Below are positions 1-6,359 of a stretch of DNA of 10,916 bases, one piece after another. The notes beneath the pieces are model-generated. The model made no database searches and was not told the origin of the DNA. It saw only the letters and a list, made by a program, of their open reading frames with translations. The DNA is from Comamonadaceae bacterium. Its GTDB lineage: Bacteria > Pseudomonadota > Gammaproteobacteria > Burkholderiales > Burkholderiaceae_C. The position numbers and the translations under genes are program-made. Location of the stretch: positions 1-10,916 of the forward strand of contig CANFZJ010000068.1 of NCBI GenBank assembly GCA_947451445.1. Reading direction: 5' to 3'. Within the stretch, counting starts at the first letter, position 1, and the number at the start of each line of letters is the position of its first letter.

Positions 1-373
1 GTACGTTGGCCTGCGCTGCAGCATCCATCTCAAACGCACTGAAAACAGTGGCGTCTGACGAACCGCTCCGCGCATTTTTCAAAGCACGAAACTGGTTGGC
101 AATCTCAGGCAGAGCGTTCAAACGGTTGTTTTGAATGACCAGCTGCAAGAAATTCTTGGCAGCTTCAGGCAAGGCCGACTTGGCCACGCCAGCAATCACA
201 TCAAATACCTGGTGTGCCTCGACCTTGGGATTGTCGGCAAACTGCAGCAATTGGGAATTGGCGGCAATTGCAGCCAACCCATCCAACCACACGGCAGTGC
301 CATCCAGATCAGAGGAGGTCGCCTTGAACAACGCTTCAGCGTAAGGACGGGCAATGGTTGCTATTTCAGCCAT
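1..373 (-). CDS. atpH: ATP synthase F1 delta subunit, N-terminal 124 residues (cut by window edge)
   Basis: AtpH is the delta subunit (OSCP equivalent) that ties the top of the F1 head to the b-subunit stalk, on the cytoplasmic face of the inner membrane. Translating the minus strand from the ATG at 371-373 gives 124 residues beginning MAEIATIARPYAEALF. The RPYAEALF stretch near the N terminus is the hallmark of the family, and the following helices (LQLVIQNNRL at roughly 89-98) fit the N-terminal six-helix domain. The family is about 178 residues long, so the last third, including the part that contacts the stalk, lies outside the window. The start is 14 bases after the atpF stop with no clear Shine-Dalgarno sequence, which suggests translational coupling to atpF. 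The reading frame is open to the edge. Confidence 0.95.
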   Translation of the reverse strand, partial: MAEIATIARPYAEALFKATSSDLDGTAVWLDGLAAIAANSQLLQFADNPKVEAHQVFDVIAGVAKSALPEAAKNFLQLVIQNNRLNALPEIANQFRALKNARSGSSDATVFSAFEMDAAAQANV

Positions 374-387
374 GGTCGTTCTGCCGC

Positions 388-858
388 TCAGAGTTCAGTT
401 TGGAGGCGATTCAACAAGTCCGCGTGGACACCAGCATTGACTTCCTTACGGAGAATCTGCTCAGCACCCTTGACTGCCAGTGCGGCGACTTGCTCACGCA
501 ATGCTTCACGGGCTTTCACGGTTTGTTGCTCGGCTTCGGCCCGGGCTGCGGCCACGATCTTGTTGCCTTCGTCTGTCGCACGGGCTTTCGCCTCTTCGAC
601 GATGACCTGGGCACGGCGGTCGGCATCAGCCAAGCGCGATGCGGTCTCGGTGCGTGACTTGGCCAACTCTTCTTCGACGCGCTTGTTGGCGCTGGTCAGT
701 TCAGATTTAGCTTTGTCGGCGGCAGCAAGGCCGTCAGAGATTTTCTGCGCCCGCTCGTCCAACGCCTTGGTGATCGGAGGCCACACGAATTTCATCGTGA
801 ACCACACCAGGATCGCAAAGACAACGGCCTGCAGAAACAGGGTTGAATTAATGTTCAC
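388..858 (-). CDS. atpF: ATP synthase F0 subunit b
   Basis: Subunit b is the peripheral stalk of F-type ATP synthase. It is anchored in the membrane by one N-terminal helix and reaches up to subunit delta as a dimer. The 156-residue product has the usual length. It starts with a hydrophobic segment (about residues 5-26, ending in FVWPPI) followed by a long charged helix rich in Ala, Glu, Lys and Arg (about 30-140), as expected for the right-handed coiled coil. The start is GTG at 856-858, preceded on the minus strand by an AAGGA ribosome site about 9 bases away. It lies between atpE and atpH in the standard operon order. It is a typical member with nothing missing. Confidence 0.97.
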   Translation of the reverse strand: MNINSTLFLQAVVFAILVWFTMKFVWPPITKALDERAQKISDGLAAADKAKSELTSANKRVEEELAKSRTETASRLADADRRAQVIVEEAKARATDEGNKIVAAARAEAEQQTVKAREALREQVAALAVKGAEQILRKEVNAGVHADLLNRLQTEL

Positions 859-896
859 GGCTTAATTCCTTTCGGTCGTGAAAGGTCTGCCAAAAA

Positions 897-1142
897 TTAG
901 ATAGCGAAAGGCTTAGCGAAAGCGAACAGCAGGGCAATAGCCACGCCGATCAGGAAAGCCGCGTCGATCAGACCGGCCAAGATGAACATCTTGGTTTGCA
1001 GTTCATTCATCAGTTCAGGCTGGCGTGCCGAAGATTCGAGGAACTTGCCGCCCATCAAGGCAATACCGATGGAGGCACCCAGAGCGCCCAGGCCAACGAT
1101 CAAACCACAAGCCAAAGCGACGAGACCGAGAATGTTTTCCAT
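897..1142 (-). CDS. atpE: ATP synthase F0 subunit c (ring proteolipid)
   Basis: Subunit c forms the rotating ring of the F0 motor in the inner membrane. The 81-residue protein is a two-helix hairpin. Helix 1 (about 4-32) carries the glycine-rich packing face GLGALGASIG, the polar loop is ARQPEL (residues 39-44, the conserved RQP that contacts gamma and epsilon), and helix 2 (about 52-76) carries the ion-binding carboxylate Asp60 in GLIDAAF. The side chains around Asp60 (Ala61, no Glu/Ser/Thr sodium ligand set) indicate a proton ring rather than a sodium ring; that is an inference from family knowledge. The ATG start has a clear AGGA ribosome site about 7-8 bases upstream. The leader before it is unusually pyrimidine-rich (separate entry), which fits the need for many c copies per complex. 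Confidence 0.98.
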   Translation of the reverse strand: MENILGLVALACGLIVGLGALGASIGIALMGGKFLESSARQPELMNELQTKMFILAGLIDAAFLIGVAIALLFAFAKPFAI

Positions 1143-1148
1143 GATTGT

Positions 1149-1190
1149 TCCTAAAAAGTACAGGTAAAAGAAAGAGAAAAGCGAAAACGA
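1149..1190 (-). promoter_or_regulatory. Pyrimidine-rich translation initiation region of atpE
   Basis: On the minus (mRNA) strand the bases read from 1190 down to 1163 are almost only T and C, with long T/C runs such as TTTTCTCTTTCTTTT. The AGGA ribosome site (about 1149-1152) and the atpE ATG follow. In E. coli the atpB-atpE spacer carries a U-rich translational enhancer that raises subunit c synthesis, and this tract is placed the same way. The composition and position are seen directly; the enhancer role is inferred. Confidence 0.5.
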
Positions 1191-1215
1191 ACCGAGGTTG
1201 AACTAACTACCTTAC

Positions 1216-1236
1216 CTGGAGCGCAGAACACTCCAG
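1216..1236 (-). other. Hairpin between atpB and atpE
   Basis: CTGGAG (1216-1221) and CTCCAG (1231-1236) form a perfect 6-bp inverted repeat with a 9-base loop, about 10 bases past the atpB stop. No T run follows it on the minus strand, so it does not look like an intrinsic terminator. An RNA stability or processing element inside the polycistronic message is a more natural reading, but this is an inference. Confidence 0.45.
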
Positions 1237-1246
1237 ACTGGGAGAG

Positions 1247-2146
1247 TTAGTGCGCCTCGTGGGATTGCCCCACATAAATCAGCGTCAACATCATAAAGAT
1301 GAAGGCTTGCAAGGTGATCACCAGAATGTGAAAGATGCTCCACACTGTTCCGGCAACAACATGCCCGATACCCAGCCAGAACCCACCCGTCATGGGGTTG
1401 AACTGCCAGGCCCACGTGCCGCCCATCAGGGCGATCAACATGAAAACCAATTCACCAGCAAACATGTTGCCAAACAACCGCATGCCGTGCGAAACAGTCT
1501 TCGCCAGGTATTCAATCAGTTGCATCAAAAAATTGATGGGATACAAAAACCAGTGGTCACCAAACGGTGCAGCCACCATTTCATGCGCCCAGCCGCCCAG
1601 GCCCTTGATCTTGACGTTGTAAACCAAGCAAATGAACAGCACACTGACAGACAGCCCCAGGGTGGTGGACAAGTCAGCAGTAGGCACCACCCGCATGTAT
1701 GCATGGTGGGCATCGTTACCTGCCGATGCATAGAGATGGGTCCAGAGCTTTGGAAGAATATCCACTGGCAGCATGTCCATGCCGTTCATCAGAAAAATCC
1801 AGACGAACACCGTCAAAGCCAATGGGGCCACCAACTTGCGACTGGTGGGGTTGTGAATCACGCCCTTGGCTTGGGTATCGACCATTTCGGACAAAATTTC
1901 CACGGCGGCTTGAAAGCGCCCCGGAACACCCGAAGTGGCCTTGCGCGCAGCGCGCCACAGCAAAAAACAACCAACCACACCCAGCAACACCGAGTAGATC
2001 ACCGAGTCCAGATTAAAAAGACTGAAGTCCACGATGTGGGTTTGCTTGACCGCCTCGAAATCAAAATTCCGCTGCAAATGCTGCAAATGGTGAACGATGT
2101 ACTCGCCCGCGTTGGGGCCTTCTGCAGCAGCGTGTTCAGTTGACAT
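1247..2146 (-). CDS. atpB: ATP synthase F0 subunit a
   Basis: Subunit a is the static membrane part of F0 that provides the two proton half-channels beside the c-ring. From the ATG at 2144-2146 the protein has 299 residues (MSTEHAAAEG...) and five or six membrane segments (about 47-65, 105-123, 162-178, 200-217, 224-242, 258-292). The essential arginine is Arg223 in GMRLFGNMFAGE, and the last helix carries the conserved ITLQAFIFM with Gln280; both match the E. coli motifs around Arg210 and Gln252. The frame stays open upstream to a GTG at 2209, which would add 21 residues. I prefer 2146 because related betaproteobacterial proteins begin shortly before the EYIVHHLQHL segment. The ribosome site here is weak (GGA about 9 bases upstream), so the start is less certain than the gene. 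Confidence 0.96.
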   Translation of the reverse strand: MSTEHAAAEGPNAGEYIVHHLQHLQRNFDFEAVKQTHIVDFSLFNLDSVIYSVLLGVVGCFLLWRAARKATSGVPGRFQAAVEILSEMVDTQAKGVIHNPTSRKLVAPLALTVFVWIFLMNGMDMLPVDILPKLWTHLYASAGNDAHHAYMRVVPTADLSTTLGLSVSVLFICLVYNVKIKGLGGWAHEMVAAPFGDHWFLYPINFLMQLIEYLAKTVSHGMRLFGNMFAGELVFMLIALMGGTWAWQFNPMTGGFWLGIGHVVAGTVWSIFHILVITLQAFIFMMLTLIYVGQSHEAH

Positions 2147-2224
2147 AGTTAGCAGTCCATCTATTCCATTGATTTCCATGGCCCGGATAGCAAAGCCACC
2201 CAAAAACACGAAAGCTGTTTCACA

Positions 2225-2689
2225 TTAAGCCGAAAGTGGGCGTTTGGCGCGAAACATCAACGCCAGCCAAACCACCTTCATTGTCACTACAAAGCCAGCC
2301 AACAAGGCCAGCCAATTCAATCCTGGAACCAGCCTGGGCGCCGCAAACAACATCAAAATTGTTACGACGATCTTGACCAGCTCCCACACAAAAAAACCCA
2401 CCATCGCAGCACCTGGAACGGTACACGCCAAACGCCCGGTGATGCCCCGCGCAAACAGCGCAGCAGGCACAACTACGGACAAAGCACCGTAAGCCGCAGA
2501 CCAAGCCATAACCGGCTTGCCCGTCAAGAGCCCCGCAGCCAACGCCACGAAGCATCCCGCAACCACCTGGCCGGCCAACACTTTCCACAAAGACAAAGGG
2601 GGATTGCGTTGTCGCCACTGTTGCGCCTCGGCAGCAGTCAGGGGCTTGAAATCGGAATCTTCCGCCTCATCTACATAGTCTGTCAGCAT
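2225..2689 (-). CDS. atpI: ATP synthase accessory subunit I (AtpI)
   Basis: AtpI is a small membrane protein encoded first in many atp operons. It is thought to assist c-ring assembly or magnesium supply and is not part of the finished enzyme. From the ATG at 2687-2689 it has 154 residues, with an acidic cytoplasmic N terminus followed by four hydrophobic segments (about 34-56, 61-81, 94-116, 123-145). The third contains FFVWELVKI, which matches the conserved F..E..KI pattern of the family. A GTG two codons earlier (2693-2695) is possible, but it overlaps the AGGTGA ribosome site that fits the ATG, so the ATG is preferred. A 78-base gap separates it from atpB. AtpI is poorly conserved, so the identification leans on topology and operon position. 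Confidence 0.92.
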   Translation of the reverse strand: MLTDYVDEAEDSDFKPLTAAEAQQWRQRNPPLSLWKVLAGQVVAGCFVALAAGLLTGKPVMAWSAAYGALSVVVPAALFARGITGRLACTVPGAAMVGFFVWELVKIVVTILMLFAAPRLVPGLNWLALLAGFVVTMKVVWLALMFRAKRPLSA

Positions 2690-2746
2690 GTTCACCTAGA
2701 TTTACGACACTAGGATGCAACCCAGGGCATTTCAGCAAAGCCTACC

Positions 2747-2752
2747 ATTATA
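2747..2752 (-). promoter_or_regulatory. Candidate -10 box of the atp operon promoter
   Basis: The minus strand reads a perfect TATAAT here, about 57 bases before the atpI ATG, which would give a leader of roughly 50 bases. The best -35 match at 18 bases spacing is TGGCTA (2771-2776), only a partial match to TTGACA, and there is no extended -10 TG. Position and the -10 match support an atp promoter. The weak -35 keeps confidence moderate. Confidence 0.45.
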
Positions 2753-2969
2753 CGTAGAAACCCCTTGAAATAGCCAGCATTTCACGCAATGCATACAATT
2801 CGAGCGGGTTGCCGGACCTGTCTTTCATCCTCTTCTTGGTGGCGTAATGTAAAGCAAAGTGAAGCGCATTATCGTTAAACCTTGTGTCTGCCGCTAAATT
2901 TGACGCGTAAAGACTGCCTAACGCCGTACCGCTCAGCGGCACTTTGACCAACACCACCGCCTACCCAGC
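2753..2969. other. Divergent spacer between atpI and the hydrolase gene
   Basis: This stretch is AT-richer than the genes around it (bases 2821-2880 are 40% GC by count). On the minus strand it holds an open frame of 69 codons (2748-2957, GTG start) whose product I do not recognise and whose stop lies inside the candidate atp -10 box, so it is probably not a gene. A small CCGCT-C-AGCGG palindrome sits at 2929-2939. I see no convincing promoter for the plus-strand gene that starts at 2970. Confidence 0.4.
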
Positions 2970-3980
2970 ATGCAGCGCCACCACACCCGCACCGGCTTCA
3001 AAAACAACTACACAGACGCCATTCCGGGCTCGCTGGGTGATGTGCTGCGCTGGAAAACCCACGCCTGGCGGAATAACTTACCGCCCCCGCCCCAAACCCC
3101 TACCCCCACCGTGACCGCCGACAAAGTCACCATCCACGCCAATACAGGCGCGGCCATGCAGCCTGCCATTACCTGGGTCGGCCATGCCACCATGTTGGTG
3201 CAAGCCAGTGGGCTGAATGTGCTGACCGATCCGGTGTTCAGCGAGCGTGCCTCGCCGGTGCAGTTTGCTGGGCCACGGCGGGCCCAGCCGCCGGGCGTAG
3301 CGTTGGCCGATCTGCCGCCTATCGACGTAGTGGTGGTCTCGCACAACCACTACGACCATTTAGATGTCCATGCGGTGCAAGCACTGAACCAACAAGCACA
3401 AGGCGCTACGCTTTTTATAGTACCGCTCGGCCTCAAAGCCTGGTTCGTCCGGCACGGCATCACCCAGGTGGTGGAGCTGGACTGGTGGCAGCAGCACACG
3501 ATGCGCGGGGTGGAGTTTCACCTCACCCCCGTGCAACATTGGTCGGCGCGCGCGCTGGGCGACCGCTTCCATTCGCTGTGGGGCGGCTGGGCGGTGTTCG
3601 GCGCGGACTTCCACTGGTACTTCAGTGGCGACACGGGCTACAGCCAGGATTTCAAGGACACCCGCACCCACTTCCAGGAACGCAGTCCGGACGGCTTCGA
3701 CATCGCGCTGATCGCCGTCGGGGCCTACGAGCCGCGCTGGTTCATGCAAAACCAGCATATCAACCCGGCCGAAGCCGTGCAAATCCACCGTGACCTGCAC
3801 GCCAAACGCAGCGTGGGCGTGCACTGGGGCACCTTCAACCTGACCGACGAACCGCTGGACCAACCGCCCAAAGACCTGGCCGCCGCACGCGTGGCCCAAG
3901 GCGTGGCCGACGACGATTTCTTTCTGCTGAAAATTGGCGAAACCCGTCTGCTGCCCGCACGCAACCCCGCTCCAAAATAA
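2970..3980 (+). CDS. NAPE-PLD-like metallo-beta-lactamase-fold hydrolase (UlaG/RomA superfamily)
   Basis: This 336-residue protein is a zinc hydrolase with the metallo-beta-lactamase fold. The motifs in order are WVGHAT (69-74), TDPVFSERASP (86-96), the zinc motif HNHYDH (125-130), ELDWW (169-173), QHW with His190, SGDTGY with Asp221 (219-224), AYEPRWFM (252-259) and HWGTF with His285 (285-289). From memory, this series matches mammalian N-acyl-phosphatidylethanolamine phospholipase D almost motif for motif, so a phosphodiesterase acting on an N-acylated phospholipid is the closest family analogy. The bacterial substrate is unknown, and relatives are also annotated as RomA or UlaG-like. There is no signal peptide or membrane segment; the N terminus has a proline-rich linker (38-47). 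No alternative start exists between the in-frame stop at 2919 and this ATG, although no ribosome site is evident. The gene after it, 45 bases on, is ybeD. Confidence 0.9.
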   Translation: MQRHHTRTGFKNNYTDAIPGSLGDVLRWKTHAWRNNLPPPPQTPTPTVTADKVTIHANTGAAMQPAITWVGHATMLVQASGLNVLTDPVFSERASPVQFAGPRRAQPPGVALADLPPIDVVVVSHNHYDHLDVHAVQALNQQAQGATLFIVPLGLKAWFVRHGITQVVELDWWQQHTMRGVEFHLTPVQHWSARALGDRFHSLWGGWAVFGADFHWYFSGDTGYSQDFKDTRTHFQERSPDGFDIALIAVGAYEPRWFMQNQHINPAEAVQIHRDLHAKRSVGVHWGTFNLTDEPLDQPPKDLAAARVAQGVADDDFFLLKIGETRLLPARNPAPK

Positions 3981-4025
3981 GCCCTTACGGCACAGCACCA
4001 CCACAGCCACCCAAGCCCTCTGAAT

Positions 4026-4313
4026 ATGACCACTACCGACCCCACCGACCCCCGCAAAGACTCGCTGATCGAGTACCCCTCGCAGTTCCCCATCAAGGTC
4101 ATGGGCCTGCACGCCGACGGCTTTGTCCACGCCATCACCAGCATCGCCCAACAGTTCGATCCGGCCTATGACGCCAGCACGGTCGAGCTGCGCGAGAGCA
4201 AAGGCGGCAAGTACCTCGGTATCACCGTCACCATCACCGCCACCAGCCGCGAGCAACTGGATGAGCTCTACCGCACCCTTAGCACGCACCCGATGGTGAA
4301 GATGGTTTTGTGA
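4026..4313 (+). CDS. ybeD: YbeD/DUF493 family protein (UPF0250)
   Basis: This is a 95-residue cytoplasmic protein of the DUF493 family, a small ACT-like alpha/beta fold with no settled biochemical role. Recognisable parts are LIEYPSQFPIKVMG (14-27), SKGGKYLGITVTITATS (58-74) and the C-terminal HPMVKMVL (88-95), which fit the family's first strand, central hairpin and last strand. E. coli YbeD is slightly shorter (87 residues); the extra residues here are at the polar N terminus. The stop overlaps the lipB start by 4 bases (GTGA), so the two are translationally coupled, and DUF493 genes commonly precede lipB. A link to lipoate metabolism is suggested by that context only. The ribosome site before the ATG is weak. 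Confidence 0.94.
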   Translation: MTTTDPTDPRKDSLIEYPSQFPIKVMGLHADGFVHAITSIAQQFDPAYDASTVELRESKGGKYLGITVTITATSREQLDELYRTLSTHPMVKMVL

Positions 4314-4990
4314 TTCCAGCCCCCCACATCCTCGGCCGGGTGGACTACCAGCCCACCGTCCAGGCCATGCAAGATTTCACGGCCCAGCGCACACCAGACG
4401 TGCACGACCAGCTATGGATTTGTGAGCACCCGCCCACCTTCACCCAAGGCCTGGCGGGCAAAGCCGACCACCTGCTGAATCCCGGCGACATCCCCGTGGT
4501 GCAGACCAACCGGGGCGGCCAGGTGACTTACCACGGGCCGGGCCAGGTGGTGGGCTATCCGCTGCTGGACCTGCAGCGGGCGGGCTATTTTGTAAAGGAA
4601 TACGTCTACCGCATCGAAGAGGCCGTCATCCAGACGCTGACCCATTTCGGCGTGACCGGGCTGCGTGTGCCGGGTGCGCCGGGCATCTATGTGCGGCTGC
4701 AAGACCCGTTCAGCCACGCGCGGCTGGAGGCCGAATTCACATCCAAACAGCTGGAAACTTCGCCGCTGGTCCTGGGCAAAGTCGCCGCCCTGGGCATCAA
4801 GGTCAGCCGCCACTGCACTTACCACGGGGTGGCGTTGAATGTAGCGATGGACCTGGAGCCGTTCAGCCGCATCAACCCCTGTGGCTACGCGGGGTTGCAA
4901 ACGGTGGATTTGGCCACGCTGGGCGTGGCCGTCACTTGGCAGGACGCAGCCCAGGTGCTGGCCGACAAGCTGGGTAAGTACCTAGTCTAA
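4310..4990 (+). CDS. lipB: Octanoyl-[acyl carrier protein]:protein N-octanoyltransferase
   Basis: LipB moves the octanoyl group from acyl carrier protein to a lysine of lipoyl domains (pyruvate and 2-oxoglutarate dehydrogenases, glycine cleavage H protein), the first step of lipoate synthesis. The 226-residue protein has EHPPTFTQG (39-47), RGGQVTYHGPGQ (68-79) and INPCGYAG (188-195). The catalytic pair is Cys191 and Lys157 (in GKVAALG), matching E. coli Cys169 and Lys135. About 25 residues (130-154) are inserted between GIYV and the lysine motif compared with the E. coli enzyme. The GTG start at 4310 overlaps the ybeD stop and is the only start that keeps the N-terminal helix (VDYQPTVQAMQDFT). 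The usual partner lipA, which inserts the sulfur atoms, does not follow; a formaldehyde dehydrogenase gene does. Confidence 0.97.
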   Translation: MIPAPHILGRVDYQPTVQAMQDFTAQRTPDVHDQLWICEHPPTFTQGLAGKADHLLNPGDIPVVQTNRGGQVTYHGPGQVVGYPLLDLQRAGYFVKEYVYRIEEAVIQTLTHFGVTGLRVPGAPGIYVRLQDPFSHARLEAEFTSKQLETSPLVLGKVAALGIKVSRHCTYHGVALNVAMDLEPFSRINPCGYAGLQTVDLATLGVAVTWQDAAQVLADKLGKYLV

Positions 4991-5042
4991 AAGGTGCTTT
5001 CGGTGTCGCAATCCGGCTAGTGGCGGCGGGCCAACGCTCCAA
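4991..5042 (+). other. Spacer after lipB
   Basis: This short stretch separates the lipB stop from the fdhA leader hairpin. I see no strong terminator: the best pairing is a 4-bp TGGC/GCCA stem with no T run. Read-through from lipB into the next gene is therefore possible. Confidence 0.3.
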
Positions 5043-5080
5043 CATGGCGCTCCTACCAACACAAGGAGACAAGCGCCATG
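5043..5080 (+). promoter_or_regulatory. Inverted repeat enclosing the fdhA start codon and ribosome site
   Basis: CATGGCGCT (5043-5051) and AGCGCCATG (5072-5080) are perfect 9-base reverse complements with a 20-base loop. The 3' arm ends in the fdhA ATG (5078-5080), and the loop holds the AAGGAG ribosome site (5064-5069). Folded in the mRNA, this would pair the start codon while leaving the ribosome site exposed in the loop. The repeat is seen directly. A role in translational control, or as an operator, is inferred. Confidence 0.5.
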
Positions 5081-6280
5081 CCAAGCAACCGAGGTGTCGT
5101 GTACCTGGGCCAAAACCAGGTCGAAGTGCGAACCATTCCCTTTCCCAAACTCATCAACCCGCTGGGCCAGGAGGCACAGCACGGGGTGATTTTGAAGGTG
5201 CTGACCACCAACATCTGCGGCTCCGACCAGCACATGGTGCGCGGCCGCACCACCGCCCTATCCGGGCTGGTGCTGGGCCACGAAATTACCGGCGAAGTGC
5301 TGGAGGTCGGCCGTGACGTGGAGACGCTCAAGAAGGGCGACATCGTGTCCGTTCCCTTCAACGTAGCCTGTGGCCGCTGCCGCACCTGCAAGGAACAGCA
5401 CACCGGCGTCTGCCTCAGCGTGAACCCCTCGCGCGCGGGCGGTGCCTACGGCTATGTGGACATGGGCGGCTGGATCGGTGGCCAGGCCGAGTACGTCATG
5501 GTGCCGTATGCCGATTTCAATCTGCTGAAGTTCCCCGACCGCGACCGCGCCATGGCCAAAATCCGCGACCTGACCTGCCTGTCCGACATCCTGCCCACCG
5601 GCTACCACGGCGCGGTGACGGCAGGCGTCGGTCCCGGCAGCACGGTCTACGTGGCGGGTGCGGGCCCGGTCGGCCTGGCAGCGGCGGCATCGGCGCGGCT
5701 GCTGGGCGCGGCGGTGGTGATCGTGGGCGACGTGAACCCGACCCGGCTGGTGCATGCACGTAAAGTGGGTTTTGAGACGGTAGACCTGTCGCTGGACGTA
5801 TCGCTGGCCGACCAGATCGCCGCCATTCTGGGCACGCCCGAGGTGGACTCCGCCATCGACGCCGTCGGCTTTGAGGCGCGCGGCCACGGCCACGCCGGGT
5901 CGCAGGGTGAAGCGCCCGCCACGGTGTTGAATTCGCTGATGGAAATCACCCGCGCGGCGGGAAAAATCGGCATCCCCGGCCTGTACGTGACGGACGACCC
6001 GGGTGGCGTGGACCAGGCCGCCAAGAGCGGCGCCCTGAGCCTGCGCTTCGGCCTGGGCTGGGCCAAATCGCACAGCTTTCACACCGGCCAGACGCCGGTG
6101 ATGAAATACAACCGCGCACTGATGCAAGCCATTCTGTGGGACCGCATCCACATCGCCGACATCGTGGGCGTGCAGGTGATCTCGCTGGACGAAGCCCCCA
6201 GCGGCTACGCCGAGTTCGACGCCGGGGTGCCCAAGAAGTTTGTGATTGACCCGCACGCGCAACTGAAAAAAGCTGCTTGA
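5078..6280 (+). CDS. fdhA: Glutathione-independent, zinc- and NAD-dependent formaldehyde dehydrogenase
   Basis: This enzyme oxidises formaldehyde to formate with NAD and needs no glutathione; close relatives are formaldehyde dismutases. The 400-residue sequence matches, as I remember it, the Pseudomonas putida enzyme over its whole length. Catalytic zinc ligands are Cys47 (TNICGSDQH), His68 (GHE) and Asp170 (CLSDILPTGY). The structural zinc is held by Cys98, Cys101, Cys104 and Cys112. The Rossmann motif is GAGPVG (194-199), with Asp218 ending the second strand, as expected for NAD rather than NADP. A strong AAGGAG ribosome site lies 8 bases before the ATG, inside the loop of an inverted repeat that includes the start codon. 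It follows lipB by 87 bases and faces proC. No formate dehydrogenase or methanol gene is nearby, so general formaldehyde detoxification is likely. Confidence 0.96.
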   Translation: MPSNRGVVYLGQNQVEVRTIPFPKLINPLGQEAQHGVILKVLTTNICGSDQHMVRGRTTALSGLVLGHEITGEVLEVGRDVETLKKGDIVSVPFNVACGRCRTCKEQHTGVCLSVNPSRAGGAYGYVDMGGWIGGQAEYVMVPYADFNLLKFPDRDRAMAKIRDLTCLSDILPTGYHGAVTAGVGPGSTVYVAGAGPVGLAAAASARLLGAAVVIVGDVNPTRLVHARKVGFETVDLSLDVSLADQIAAILGTPEVDSAIDAVGFEARGHGHAGSQGEAPATVLNSLMEITRAAGKIGIPGLYVTDDPGGVDQAAKSGALSLRFGLGWAKSHSFHTGQTPVMKYNRALMQAILWDRIHIADIVGVQVISLDEAPSGYAEFDAGVPKKFVIDPHAQLKKAA

Positions 6281-6283
6281 GGA

Positions 6284-6338
6284 TAAAACAGGCGCTAGCG
6301 CATATAGAACGGGCGCTAGTAGCTATGTTTTATATAGC
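6284..6338. repeat. Short palindromic intergenic repeat, copy 1 (possible fdhA terminator)
   Basis: Outer arms TAAAACA (6284-6290) and TGTTTTA (6326-6332) are perfect complements. Inner arms CTAGCGC (6295-6301) and GCGCTAG (6313-6319) also pair, giving an imperfect long hairpin just after the fdhA stop. The 3' part has the pattern GCGCT, three bases, AGCTAT, seven bases, ATAGC (6313-6338), which recurs in the same orientation at 7936-7960. I recall similar elements scattered between genes in Comamonadaceae, but did not check. It could also end fdhA transcription. Confidence 0.55.
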
Positions 6339-6359
6339 AATCACCCAACCCACCCGCAT

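Noticed and set aside
131..865. 244-codon plus-strand frame opposite atpH and atpF
   Set aside because: It is antisense to two clear atp genes and its Ser/Arg/Ala-rich product has no domain character.
1216..1236. Terminator between atpB and atpE
   Set aside because: The hairpin has no T run after it, and termination here would cut off atpE and the rest of the operon.
2147..2209. Longer atpB start (GTG at 2209)
   Set aside because: It would add 21 residues not expected in betaproteobacterial subunit a and has no ribosome site.
2748..2957. 69-codon minus-strand open frame as a gene
   Set aside because: The GTG start has no ribosome site, the product is not recognisable, and its stop lies in the likely atp -10 box. 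Kept only as a possible relic.
3360..4289. 309-codon minus-strand frame opposite the hydrolase and ybeD genes
   Set aside because: It spans two well-supported genes on the other strand. Its composition (Val, Gly, His, Ala-rich) is typical of antisense frames in high-GC DNA.
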